Source: Akanthomyces muscarius | Taxonomy: Eukaryota; Ascomycota; Sordariomycetes; Hypocreales; Cordycipitaceae | Reading direction: 5' to 3' | DNA: 64,000 bases | Assembly: GCF_028009165.1 (NCBI RefSeq) | Contig: NC_079244.1 | Location: forward strand, 4,792,709-4,856,708 | Part shown: positions 23,288 through 33,842 of the stretch, in pieces | Layout of the letters: each line of letters starts with the position of its first letter | Numbering within the stretch: position 1 is the stretch's first letter | Translations under genes and position numbers: made by a program | The notes under the pieces: generated by a model | What the model was told of the DNA's origin: nothing | Seen by the model: only the letters and a program-made list of their open reading frames with translations | Databases searched by the model: none

Positions 23288-23923
23288 TTACTGAGCCTCA
23301 GTCTCATTAAGCTGTGCGATAATCTCGCTCAGCAGCGCCTTGCTGTTCTCCTCCACTTTGGCCTCTGCCCAGCGCTCCAGGTCCTCATCGCGGGGCTTGG
23401 CCCCCTCGTTGAAGCTTGCCAGCGTCTTGGCGCCGGCAGGCACGTTGACGGTCGTGGGCACGACCTTGAGGCCGACGACGCCCAGCACGGTGCGGAGGTG
23501 CGCCGCGACAGAGGCGCCGCCGCGACCGGCGTACGAGACGACGCCCGCGGGCTTACCGGTCCACTCGTGGAAGAGCGCGTCAATGGCCGTCTTGAGCCCG
23601 GCGGGGATGCTGCCATTGTACTCGGGCGTGAAGAAGACAAAGGCGTCGTAGCCGCGCACGAGGGCCGACCAGCGGCGCGTGTGCTCGTGGGAGTAGGCGG
23701 ATGTCGGGTCGGCTTGGGGGCGGCCGGCCGGGTGCATGGGCTCGTCAAAGACGGGGAGCTGGTGCGCCTGCAGGTCGACCGTCTCGAGACGGATGTTGGG
23801 GTGGGAGGAAGCGACGATGGGGTCGAGGTACGTCTTTTGGATGTAGCTCTGGATGTGAGGCCCCATGCGGGGTGTCCGCGTGCTGCCGATGACGAGGGCA
23901 ATGGTCTTTGCGGCGGCGGGCAT
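23288..23923 (-). CDS. NAD(P)H-dependent FMN reductase (flavodoxin-like)
   Basis: A single exon of 211 residues. The N-terminal strand and phosphate loop IALVIGSTRTPRMG and the later FFTPEYNGSIPAGLKTAIDALFHEW are hallmarks of the NADPH-dependent FMN reductase family, which bind FMN in a flavodoxin-like fold and reduce quinones, chromate, azo dyes or free flavin. A third conserved piece is KPAGVVSYAGRGGASVAAHLR. There is no signal peptide, so the protein is probably cytosolic. Start at 23923 fits the family length of about 190-210. It diverges from DBR1 across about 440 bases. Which physiological electron acceptor is used cannot be told. Confidence 0.92.
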   Translation of the reverse strand: MPAAAKTIALVIGSTRTPRMGPHIQSYIQKTYLDPIVASSHPNIRLETVDLQAHQLPVFDEPMHPAGRPQADPTSAYSHEHTRRWSALVRGYDAFVFFTPEYNGSIPAGLKTAIDALFHEWTGKPAGVVSYAGRGGASVAAHLRTVLGVVGLKVVPTTVNVPAGAKTLASFNEGAKPRDEDLERWAEAKVEENSKALLSEIIAQLNETEAQ

Positions 23924-24367
23924 GGTGGATGATGGTGCGCGGAGGTGCCGCTGGTATGGGGGTTGTGTAAAGGTGAGGCAATTTTGTTATTATCGTGAGT
24001 TGAGGCGTGGGCTGGTAGGATGGGTAGCGCCGGATGTCTACCTATTTAAGGCCTCTGGGGTTTTGTTAGCGAGCTCCGGCTGCTTGGCGTGGCTCCACGG
24101 CCGTAATCATGACTAGGCATTGGTCATCTGAAATGGTGTGCCGGAATAGAATGATTGCATCGATAATGCAGCTATAGTGTTTTATGTCAGCATTCTATCG
24201 CATTCTGAACCAAATTCCATATTGACGTTGTAAATGTTCCACGGTGCGTCAGTGGCAGTTGCCGCGGGCACCCACCAAAGCGGGCGCTAGACTGGCTGTC
24301 GCTGGTGCTGCTTCAAACGCGAAAAACGTGCTTCCAGCAACCGCGAGGGCATCGACTCTCATCCGCC
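23924..24367. other. Divergent promoter region, FMN reductase / DBR1
   Basis: About 440 bases between two outward genes, with mixed composition and no gene seen. Confidence 0.5.
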
Positions 24368-26281
24368 ATGGCCTCAACTACGCTAGAATCGAGCGGAGTG
24401 CGGGTGGCCGTAGAGGGATGCGTGAGTAATTGTTTGGCCAGTCAAACCCCCCCGACCCGACGACTAATTGATGCAGGGCCACGGCACGCTCAACGCCATC
24501 TACGCCGCCGTTGAGCGGTCTTGCAAGGAGCGAAAGTGGGATACTGTCGATCTCCTCATCATTGGCGGAGATTTTCAGGTAAGCAATACATGGTTCTTCA
24601 ATCAATGATGGTTTTTGAAACATGACTGGCTAACTGCTGCCAGTCTGTCCGCCACGCGCAAGATCTTGCGGTCATGGCTTGCCCCGTCAAGTACCGAGAG
24701 CTTGGTGACTTTCCCGACTACTATTCTGGCGTGCGCAAGGCGCCCTATGTCACCATCTTCATCGGCGGAAACCACGAAGCCAGCTCTCATCTCTGGGAGC
24801 TCTTCTACGGCGGCTGGGTCGCGCCCAACATTTACTACATGGGCGCGGCCAACGTCTTGCGGTTCGGCCCCCTGCGCATCGCTGGCATGTCTGGTATCTG
24901 GAAGGGCTTTGACTATAGGAAATCTCATTTTGAACGCCTTCCGTTCAGTGACAGTGACGTGCGGTCATTCTACCACGTGCGAGAAATCGATATCCGCAAA
25001 TTGCTGTTGCTGCGTACGCAGGTCGACATTGGCCTAAGCCACGACTGGCCCAGAGGTATTGAGAAACATGGGGACTCGGAGCGGCTTTTTAAACAGAAAA
25101 GAGACTTTCGACAAGAGTCAATTGATGGCACACTGGGCAACGTGGCTGCAGAATATGTTCTCGATCGTCTTCGTCCACCGTATTGGTTCTCTGCCCATCT
25201 GCACGTCAAGTTTGCTGCCTTGAAACGCTTCACCGCGCAACCGGAATCCGACTCAAAACACACAGAGCGACCAGATACCGAGGAGCCGGCCTCAGAAGTT
25301 CCTCAAGAGGCCAATCCAGATGAAATCGACTTGGATCTTGACGATGGCGATGATGATGCGCATGATGTACCCCCGCAGGCCAAACAATCGGTGGGAAACA
25401 ACCCAAAAGAGGCTAATCCAGACGAGATCGACCTGGATCTCGATGACGACAACGATGCTGGCAATGGCGGGCCCTCTCAGCCTAAAAATGGCACGGAGGC
25501 GGCTCCTGAAGTGCGGGAAGTCGCCAAGGACGAGCCAATAGAAACAAACAAAGTCTCTGAGGAGTTGTTAGCCCAGTTGCCAGCCTCTTTCGCAAAACCA
25601 CCACCACGACCCAAGGGAACCCCTGGTCAACCTGTCCCGCCGGGCATCACGAATACAGAGGTTCGCTTCCTTGCGCTTGACAAATGTCTTCCTGGCCGAC
25701 GATTCTTGCAGCTGTGCGAAGTACATCCATTTGACAACAATGAGTCTACCCGCTATCCGGCAAGTGAATTGCCATCTCGCTACAGACTAGGATATGACCC
25801 AGAATGGCTCGCCATCACTCGAGTGTTCCACCGCGAACTTGTCATTGGCGACCCAGCCTCCCGAGTGTCAGCTGATCTGGGTGAGGCGGAATATATCCCT
25901 CTCATCGACCGTGAGAGAGAGTGGGTAGAGGAAAACATTGTCAAGACCGGCAAGCTCGCGATTCCCGAGAACTTTTCTCAAACGGCGCCGCCATATGAGC
26001 AGGGCACACCCGAAATCGTCCACGATCAGCCAAACGAATATACCAACCCGCAGACGGCAGAATTCTGTCAGCTTCTTGCTCTGGATAATCTGTGGGATTT
26101 TAGTGAGGAGGATAGACAAGAGCGAAAGAGTCGTGGCCCTCCACCTCCTGTCGAGAGGTTCGGCGGAGGGTTCCATGGCGGCGGTCGAGGACGTGGTGGT
26201 GGACGTGGCAGGGGCGGACGAGGTGGACGAGGAGGCGGACGCGGCGGGGGAAGAGGGCGTGGATCCCGTGGAAGATGGTGA
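24368..26281 (+). CDS. DBR1: RNA lariat debranching enzyme Dbr1
   Basis: Exons 24368..24421, 24477..24578 and 24644..26281 encode 597 residues; introns of 55 and 65 nt are phase 0. The enzyme cuts the 2'-5' bond of intron lariats in the nucleus. The metallophosphoesterase residues are all present: EGC|GHG at the first junction (C18, H20), GGDFQ (48-52), GNHE (N95, H96), SHDWPRG (H185) and SAHLHVKF (H237, H239). The Dbr1-specific GGWVAPNIYYMG and SGIWKGFDYRKSHFE follow GNHE. The C-terminal DBR1 domain is near 350-500. Two additions stand out: an acidic segment with ANPDEIDLDLDD occurring twice (about 265-320), and a C-terminal Arg/Gly-rich tail of about 40 residues built of RGG/GRG units, which suggests RNA binding. 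Both are inferred from composition. Confidence 0.96.
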
Positions 26282-28911
26282 TTCAGGATCACGGCAGCTA
26301 TTAAACGTGGCGTGGTGTATTATACTTCTTAAACGCAAACACGCAGCATATTTGCTAACTACTCTGAGCATCATTTCATACCTCTGCCCTAGATTTCATG
26401 AATTTCTTCATTGCTGTCAACCCTAAACGAGGATACAAGAAAACTCTCTTGAGAAAAGTGTCTATAATTGCAAGCTGTTGACAATCCAACCGAGGCCAAG
26501 CATATCGCCGCGATTGACTCTGACAAGTCTTCCACTTTGGCCGTTTCCAGCCCAGGAAATTGCCAGAAGCATGTACATTTTATTGGCCTTCATTCGGTGA
26601 GATATTGGACCTCACATATTCGCTGCAGCTCGATCTCAATATATGGACTCTCCGGCTCCGGCAGAGGAGAACCCTCTCCCCACCACGCCTGCGGCCAGCT
26701 GTCACGCATCTCCCTCGTCTGGCACCGGCTTTCCCGCTCAAGCAGCCATGAAGGGTCGAAAACCTCCCAGTACTCCTTGACAGTGTCAAGGCCTGGGCAA
26801 CAGATTTTCGGTTGTGTCCATACCACAGACGGTCTCGCCGTCGATATCGACCGTTTCGTTTCGTCGGCAGTCTGGCACGTGTAACCTCGATGCGATGCCG
26901 AAGATCGAGGGATAATTTCTTGGCCCAATCCATGTAATCTGGCGTGATGTCGTCTGATGGGCTATTTAGTTCCTTCATGAGGATGGTGGCCTTGTATAAG
27001 CAATTGAAGAGCCGCCTCTGGCAACAATCTAGATCCGTGGCGGCTGCTCGGATGCCTTTGTTGAGATGGTAGATATACTTTGCGATGCTGTGGAGTGTTA
27101 AAATTTGGCTAGTGAGTGAGAATATAACAAGAACTTTTACGAGAAAAGGCGCTGGCCGGTCCAAGCGCAGGTATAACAGCTTCCGTGATTGTCAGGGAGT
27201 TGGGGGAACTGTGTGGTGGAAAGTGTGCAAAATGGATTTGGTCAAAATCTTTGAGCGCTGTGAGCATTATTGGACAATCCGATATGAATAAAAGCGAAAA
27301 TCTTACTCTTTCACCACACGGGAATCGCCCTTTTAATTTGAAGCGTGCGTTGTTGACCAGGCTTTTCGCCCAACAACGACCTCCGAGCTCAGCCTGACTG
27401 ACCAGAGCCAAATACGTCTCGCAACCAGATGGAATTCAGAAAGATATATATCTTAGTCAAAAGGCGGAAGTGGCTGACACGTCAATCGTCAGGAGGCCGA
27501 CAGGGAGATGGGTAGCACAACGGAAACCCAGACAGGGAGTTGGCGCCGCCGCCCTTCAGATGAGCAAAGCCACATAGGTCTTTTTCCCAGCTGAGCTCTG
27601 ATGCTGCTCATACATTGTGGGAGAAGAACGACCGATACTTCAGCCCTACTGAAGTCCATTGAGATGGGTAGTACAATGCGAAGCTAGGCATGAGAGAGGA
27701 AGACGCTGTTGCCAAGCCGGCGGTTTGGGTGGACGGCGATGCGAGCAGAATGCCCACTATAGGTTTCAATAATGAGCAGACTACTCTTCTATACTTTTAA
27801 TTACGCTTGTGGGGATCTATGAGGTTCTACGAGCTTGTGTTGCGGAAATGTCATTTCGTGATTGCTCGGCAACATGATCCTATAGTCGTGATAGGAAAAT
27901 GGTCCCAACGTCACTTCTAGGCTGATTCTGTATATTTAGATTCATTACCTCTTGGCTTTGGCTTTATATATGTCTCACTGACGTTGAGTTGAAGCTAGCT
28001 CGAGAAAAAAAGTCTATGACAGGTTTTCTGAAGTCAGGCCGGCTCGAAGCCGTTCGAGATCATTTACAGTAGCGTGGTATTGAACGTGCCAAATTGTGCA
28101 AGTCAATTTGCGGCAAAACGTCCAAGTTGGAGTGTGGTTGTATGGTCGATAGCGGCCGTACTAATCGACCTGGCGGAAATGCAGCCGTCCCATCTACACG
28201 AAACCGTGGCGTGGGTGGCGAGTCCAAGAAGATGGTCGCATGGACACTTCTCTGGTGAAGCTTGGCGAGATGGTGATCGGCTCCGCCTCCTCGCGCTGCA
28301 AGGCTACGGAGATGTACAATGAAATGGCTTTGCTGCGGCGTCCAATTAAATCAGCTATAGATTCCGCAATAATTTCCGAACCTGTGACTATGGCAAAGCG
28401 ACAGAGGCAGGGGCCCGACACGTAACTGAGGCTCGGTTACGTCTGTGCTGGCAAGTCTCGAGGTAACCCCAACGGGTAACATGACACGGTATAACTAGAG
28501 GGTGCATTTAAAGCTGCGAAAACCGCCAGGATGTACACCAGCTGCTGCCTGGACGCGAGAAGAGGCCGCCGAGGAGAAGACCAGCGCCAGCCTTGGGCCT
28601 GACGAGCGTCTCTGTCGGGCTGGTGCTATCCGGTGGCAGCAGACTCGTATGGAGCCAAACCGTCAGAGGACAATTGATTTCTTGAGTAACTGTGATATGT
28701 CGTCTGATGAGACGTTTTTTTCGTACCTTCAAGAGGCGGCCTGCATTAGGCCCGGCGCGTAACGCCAGAGCCCGCACTGCCCGCATAAGGGCGGGTGGCA
28801 GCCGTGCCCGACAATGCCGATGGTGCCCAAGACAAAATTAGCACAGAGAGGAAACGGGAAAAAATATTGGAACAGCGTTATATAATTGGTCCGATGACCT
28901 ATCTGGCCTAT
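26282..28911. other. Gene-poor stretch with broken reading frames
   Basis: It starts the sparse half of the window. Apart from the possible relic at 26590-27240, I see only short frames at 28074-28430 and 28500-28790 that resemble nothing I know and are interrupted by stops. Confidence 0.4.
26590..27240 (-). pseudogene. Possible relic of a fungal STAND-type N-terminal domain
   Basis: On the minus strand, SLTITEAVIPALGPASAF is followed, in a shifted frame, by SIAKYIYHLNKGIRAAATDL and then CCQRRLFNCLYKATILMKEL. A hydrophobic start of the type LTITxxVI, followed by an amphipathic YIxxLNKGIRAAxxDL helix, is reminiscent of N-terminal domains in front of fungal NACHT/ankyrin proteins. The pieces do not join in one frame with a good intron, and a further shift near 26890 leads to a Trp-rich end (EYWEVFDPSWLLERE). 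I read it as a decayed gene, but a real gene with unrecognised introns is possible. Confidence 0.22.
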
Positions 28912-29678
28912 TCACTGAGGGTGGCGGACCATCCAATAAGTGTGGTACACGCAATCCCTGAACGGGCGCAGGTCCTGGTGCTTCTCTGCCAGTTGCTGGA
29001 AGCCATGCTTCAGGTAGGCGTCCCTAGCCTTCTCCCCCATGGCGTAGATTGTTATGGGCAACTTGAGCTTGTCCGCCTGCTCGCAGCCGGACCTAATGAG
29101 CAGCGAAGCCACTCCACGCTTTTGGTGCGACTGCTTGCAGCAGAGATATTCAAGACCTGCAGTTTGTATCATTGTCAGTTGCGCTAGCCTTGCAGATGTA
29201 CAGGGCGGCCGTGCACGATGGCAGATCCGGGGGTAAACAAGAACGCACTGATAACCGGGCCAGTAGGGGTATGAGCCGCCCGCCAAGCAGAGACATGGTC
29301 GTCAGTGCCCTGGCCATCTTCAACGAAATGCCAATAAGCCGTGTTGTATTGCAGTTTCCAGTGAGCCTCTTCTTCTTCACTAACAGCCGGGGTCTGCGCC
29401 TCGAGCCAGTCGTCTGGGTTGGGTACAAACCATCGCGAGTAGCCGACAATCTCGCCCGTGGGAACGTGAATGACTTTTTGATGGCGGCGGATGTTCCTTG
29501 CCGTGAGCTGATTATAGGGCTCTCGTAGAATCATGGAATCGAGAATCGTCTCCTGTCTATCAGGCGGGAATTCGCTGGTCCACCAAGGCTCTTTAACAAA
29601 GGACTCAGTCTTGGCCTGTGATAACCCCACACCATCATCAACAGTGCAATGAGGAATTAGTACATAGTCGCTCGCCAT
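28912..29678 (-). CDS. GNAT-family N-acetyltransferase
   Basis: Two exons, 29249..29678 and 28912..29156, encode 224 residues. The 92-nt intron has a GTGCGT donor and an ACTGCAG acceptor with an AACTGAC branch about 20 nt before it; the join is phase 1 and reads GPVIS|LEYLCCKQSHQKRGVASLL. The acetyl-CoA pyrophosphate-binding motif is QKRGVA (residues about 155-160), and the fold ends with YAMGEKARDAYLKHGFQQL. Such proteins move an acetyl group from acetyl-CoA to an amine. Fungal genomes hold dozens with this layout (an N-terminal EPWWTSEFPPDRQETILDSM segment before the fold), mostly unstudied. Without the splice the first frame stops at 29184, which would cut the fold in half. Confidence 0.85.
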
Positions 29679-30472
29679 GTTAAAGCACTTGCAGCTAGAG
29701 GAGCTTTAAAATAGAGAAGAAATAGCAATTGCCTGGCCCTTGTAAATTAGAAGGAAAAAGCCGGCCTATTCCATTATTTTATAAGCACCCAGAAGTGAAG
29801 TTGCGACAAAAGGACAGGTGGTTAAAGATGTCGTTTGTAGCTTACTCGGCAATTAGTGCCGGCGTGGCGGCTTGAGGCTGCCAAACTAATAGCACTAGCG
29901 TAGGCAACGAAATTAATTGTCCAAGATTTATCGGCAAGCTTATAAATCTATTCCCTGTGGATGCTAGCGATGTCATCCAGTGAGTGGCATTCGGTGCCTG
30001 GGGTATTGTTGCGCCAAACTAGACCCGAGTTCCTGACCACTGTGCACACAAATGAGCGGACAGTGCTGTACGGCTAATAATTTGATGCAAGGAGTCTGTG
30101 TGGTGAAGAAATTACAAATCCTTATTGGCAAAATTGATTGAATGCCCAATCTTGACTGCAGATGCTCGTCAACAGCAGTCGCCCACCGCTATTTCTCACA
30201 GTGCGCGGGCTCTTCACCACCATGTTGCACTGTGCCAAGATCCTGCACGAAAGCCCCAGCCGCAATAAATTCTCAGAACAGCTCTTCATCAACGAATCGA
30301 CCAGGGACAACCAACGCCGCTCAACGCCGTCCACTATTGGTTGCCCTTTGAATAGCCAAGGCAAAATCCGTAGCTTTACTTTTCCTTCCTCGCGTGCGCC
30401 CATGTGGACGACGGCGGAGTACAAGTATCCGACCCCTAATGCCAGCCGCGCAATGCGCTGGACGCGAATGAG
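29679..30472. other. Intergenic, no gene seen
   Basis: Divergent space between the acetyltransferase and the ankyrin gene. Overlapping frames at 30120-30480 on both strands lack similarity. An upstream exon of the ankyrin gene cannot be excluded. Confidence 0.4.
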
Positions 30473-32197
30473 ATGATGGCTGAGACTAAAAAGGGCGAAA
30501 AGGAGGATGTATTCGAACCAAGTGTGGTCGTTGATAGCTTGGAAAATGACTCCGTTGTCCCGATGAACAAGATACAACCTGCAGAGGCCGCTGCCGAAAG
30601 GCCGTCAGCAGATGTTGTCGCGACATGGCTGCAAATCCTGCTGGACCCCGCAATGAACAGAGAGCCCGAGGAGTTTTATCTTGAGAGAAACATACTCCAA
30701 AGATACAGAAAAGCCAACCCAGAGTACTCAACGGCCGCACGAAGATGGCCGCATTTCGCTGCGCGGTATTGGGACACGGTTGGCCCGGCCGCGAGGCAGC
30801 TCTTTGGCAACCACTTCAACTTTATGCAGTGGGCGCTTGAGTACGCTCGCGAAACCTATCCAGATATATACGGTCCCGAATCTCCATCGAATGATGCCAT
30901 TCTCGACCTCACCGATGTTCTGTATGACGGAACGTTTTCCCCATTGCACATTAGCGCATCCCTGGGGCTTGAACCGGCATGCTTCGAGCTGATGGAAAAG
31001 CCTGAGGCGCCAGGCGCCATGTTTCGGGAGCGCGCGGCGTCGCCTCTATTCTGCGCACTTGCTGGGCCCCAGATCTTTACTTGCAGAACGTCCATGGAAA
31101 AATGGCACAAAGTGATACATCTGCAGTATCCAGAGTTGCATTGTCGGCTACCAATCATACGGAGGCTGTTGGAGCTGCATCGCCGAAAGCGCATCCTCTA
31201 CGAGTCGACGGGCCGGATGGGACGCTTGTTGATGTTTCTTGCGTTCCGCGCTACCGTCTTGACAGGATATGACAGCCTGCTGAAGGATGTCTTGCAAGGT
31301 GGCGGCGACGTCAGGGCTGTCATTGACTTGATCAACGATGATGAATTTTCCTACTATCAGCCAACCGACCCCACGGTAACTTCCAAGATCTTGAGCAGTA
31401 TCCTTGATCTGGTCCTTGCCCCGTCCAAACTCAATCTCATTGAGAGGGACAGGCAGGCCCTCATTGATGCCATCCAGGACGCCTTTCTCATCAATGCAGG
31501 CGCTCGTGTTGCTTCCGGCCAAGTCGACATTACAGATGCCGAGTTCCAAGAAGCGTTGAAGGATGCTTTTCTCGACGACAGTATCATCTGCTTCCGGCGG
31601 CTCATCCACCACCCCAGCTTTGACGCCAATGCTCCTTCTCCGACCGGGCTGGCCAACGGCACCTTGCTTCACCACGCCGTATGCGATGGTCTGGTCGAGT
31701 TTGCCGACGTCATTGTCGAAGCCGGCGGCAATTTGGACGCGCGGGACCACATGGGCCGCACCCCGCTTCTGCTGTGCAACGACACGGAAACCCTCGCGAT
31801 GCTTGTCAAGGAGCACGGCGCCAAGACGACGGCAGTAGATCACGAGGGCCGCAACATATGGCACTATGCCGCAGCGACCAACGATGTTCCGATGCTCATG
31901 TGGCTGGCTGGGCATGACACATGCAAACTCGAGAATTTAAAGGCCCCGACGAAGGAGGGTGCCACGCCAATGGACCTCGCCATGCAGAGCGGTCTGGAGT
32001 CACTCGATGGCAACGACAAGACACGTCTGGACGCTACGATAGTGCTTCAGGTGCTGTTGAGCAATGAGGCGCCGCATGCTGAGGAAGTTGCAGGAATGAG
32101 TGCTGAGATGGCGATCTCAAAGATTCTGAGGAGCCAGCCACGTCCAGGAGGGGAAAGTCACGCATTGGGCAATCTCCTTCGACGGAATCACGCATAA
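30473..32197 (+). CDS. Ankyrin-repeat protein
   Basis: A single open frame of 574 residues from ATG 30473 (a second ATG follows directly). Two ankyrin-like zones are visible: SPLHISASLGLEPACFELME near residue 157, and a better set from about 393 with TLLHHAVCDGLVEFADVIVEAGGNLDARDHMGRTPLLLCND, then ETLAMLVKEHGAKTTAVDHEGRNIWHYAAATND. The middle third (about 200-380) is helical and unrecognised. Ankyrin proteins are protein-binding scaffolds; in fungi many accompany NACHT or HET genes in variable regions, which fits the sparse setting here. No signal peptide or membrane helix is seen. No partner domain was found, so the role is unknown. Confidence 0.72.
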   Translation: MMAETKKGEKEDVFEPSVVVDSLENDSVVPMNKIQPAEAAAERPSADVVATWLQILLDPAMNREPEEFYLERNILQRYRKANPEYSTAARRWPHFAARYWDTVGPAARQLFGNHFNFMQWALEYARETYPDIYGPESPSNDAILDLTDVLYDGTFSPLHISASLGLEPACFELMEKPEAPGAMFRERAASPLFCALAGPQIFTCRTSMEKWHKVIHLQYPELHCRLPIIRRLLELHRRKRILYESTGRMGRLLMFLAFRATVLTGYDSLLKDVLQGGGDVRAVIDLINDDEFSYYQPTDPTVTSKILSSILDLVLAPSKLNLIERDRQALIDAIQDAFLINAGARVASGQVDITDAEFQEALKDAFLDDSIICFRRLIHHPSFDANAPSPTGLANGTLLHHAVCDGLVEFADVIVEAGGNLDARDHMGRTPLLLCNDTETLAMLVKEHGAKTTAVDHEGRNIWHYAAATNDVPMLMWLAGHDTCKLENLKAPTKEGATPMDLAMQSGLESLDGNDKTRLDATIVLQVLLSNEAPHAEEVAGMSAEMAISKILRSQPRPGGESHALGNLLRRNHA

Positions 32198-32580
32198 TAG
32201 TTGTACAATAGCACACAAGTCACTTGATCTTTTCAACCCCGGGACAGTGACCACATTTATTCCGCTTGCGCTTCGCTAATGCTGAACTCAAAACGTGACC
32301 ATCTATAGGAGGTTTTGATACGAGAGATGTGACACGCTGCACTCTCTTCTCAGCCCTGGTCCTCCAGTATGAAACGGCGCGTCGAAGAAGCAGTAGTGTA
32401 AGCCACGAACAGCCCAGCCACTACCACGCGAGGCAAAGTGTGCACTTCTTAGACGCAAATGTGAGAGACTTTTATTTAAGATTCATCGTATATTTATATT
32501 GGCTGGACTATGCCATGCGTATATCATTAACTGAGCTTGGAAGCCTCCAGCATGCTTGAGGAACATCTCAAGTGCCATTG
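32198..32580. other. Convergent 3' region
   Basis: Facing 3' ends of the ankyrin and dioxygenase genes; nothing else seen. Confidence 0.5.
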
Positions 32581-33842
32581 TTACTCGGGTGCTACATACG
32601 GCGTCTCAAATGGAGCCTCGGCCTGCGGAGTTAGACGCGCAAGGTGACGACGCTGACCGTTTTCCCAGTCCACAATCGCGGTATGCTGTGTAACACGGTT
32701 GTCCCAGACGACGACGGTGCCCTCCTCCCACTTGACGCGGGCCTGGAAGTCGGCTCCGTATGCGAGATGGTCGTAGAGGAACTTGAGCAGTGTGTCCGAC
32801 TCCTCCTTCTTCAAGCCGACAATATCGCGGGTAACTACGGCAATGATTAGTAAATCATCATTTACCTCAAAAATTTCTCGCTGCAGAAAATTAACTTACA
32901 TTGAGGGTTAACATAGAGGGCCTTTTCACCAGTTGCAGGGTGGGTGCGCACGATGGGGTGATCATGGACCACGGGCTCGCGACGCTTGATGCTATTTCTG
33001 GCAGCGGCAGCATTCACCTGCTCAATGCCCGAGTGTGTCGCGCGGAGGCCGTGGAGACGCTCCTGGAACAGAGGGCTGAGGCGCTTGTAAGCCGTGACGG
33101 CGTCCACGAAGAGCGTGTCGCCGCCCGTCTCGGGGCGGTCGAGGATGTAAAGGAACGTGGTGCCGGGCGGCTGCTTCTCGTACGAGATGTCTGAGTGCCA
33201 GGCCACGGAGCTGGTGCGTGCCTGGAAGTACGTCTCGTGGCCCTTGTCGCCGGCGCCGCGATGGACGAGATGAATTTCGGGGTGGCCCTCGGGCGCGCCC
33301 GACGTCGGGTGGATGTGGTGGCGGCCAAAGTACTCGCCGTACTTGAGCGCGTCGGGAATGGAGAGGTCGGCGAAGTCTTGGTTGCGAAAGGCGACAACCT
33401 TGCGCGTGGCAACGTAGTGGGCGAGCTCGTCCTTGCCCTTGTCGGTCAGGGCCGACAGCTGGATGCCGCGGACCTCGCTGCCGATGCTGGGCGTGAGCTC
33501 GGTCACGTCGCTGCCCTCGGGGAAGAGGTTGGGGTATGAAGTATCGGCGTCCTTGCCGTGCTCGTAGTGCTCGTACGGCTCCAGAGGAGGCCAGGACTGT
33601 GTGCGATCCCAGGTAGGGAGGTAGTGAGGGTACTGTAGAAGTCGTGTTAGTCAAGGAAGGGTCAATTAGCCGGTGCAGGGTCGGCGACATACCTTGGCAG
33701 GAGGCTCGCCAGTCTTGCCCTCCTCGGCGGCTCTGTCTACAAACACGGCATCAATTTCCTTGTACTGGCCAAGGTGTAGCTTGTATGGCTGCGGAGGCTT
33801 CTGTTCGGAGACAGTCTTGGTTTCGGTCAGAGAAGGAGCCAT
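32581..33842 (-). CDS. TauD/TfdA-type Fe(II)/2-oxoglutarate dioxygenase
   Basis: Exons 33693..33842, 32900..33632 and 32581..32834 encode 378 residues; introns are 60 and 65 nt, the first with a GACTAAC branch. The iron-binding triad is visible: WHSD (H196, D198) and TQHTAIVDW (His about 345); the 2-oxoglutarate-binding Arg would be in RRHLAR just after. Other family marks are FRNQDFADLSIPDALKYGEYFGRHHIHP, GGDTLFVDAVTAYKRLS and HPATGEKALYVNP|QFTRDI. Fungal relatives release sulfite from taurine and other sulfonates, or hydroxylate related small acids; the exact substrate is not readable. The protein has no targeting signal that I can see. An N-terminal arm (EIDAVFVDRAAEEGKTGEPPAKYPHYLPTWD) is typical of the fungal branch. 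Confidence 0.92.

Noticed and set aside
20489..23923. Secondary-metabolite gene cluster around the methyltransferase
   Set aside because: No synthase, transporter or cluster regulator is near; neighbours are housekeeping genes.
23234..23932. 232-codon plus-strand frame
   Set aside because: Antisense shadow of the FMN reductase gene in GC-rich sequence.
31148..31915. 255-codon minus-strand frame
   Set aside because: Antisense shadow of the ankyrin gene.
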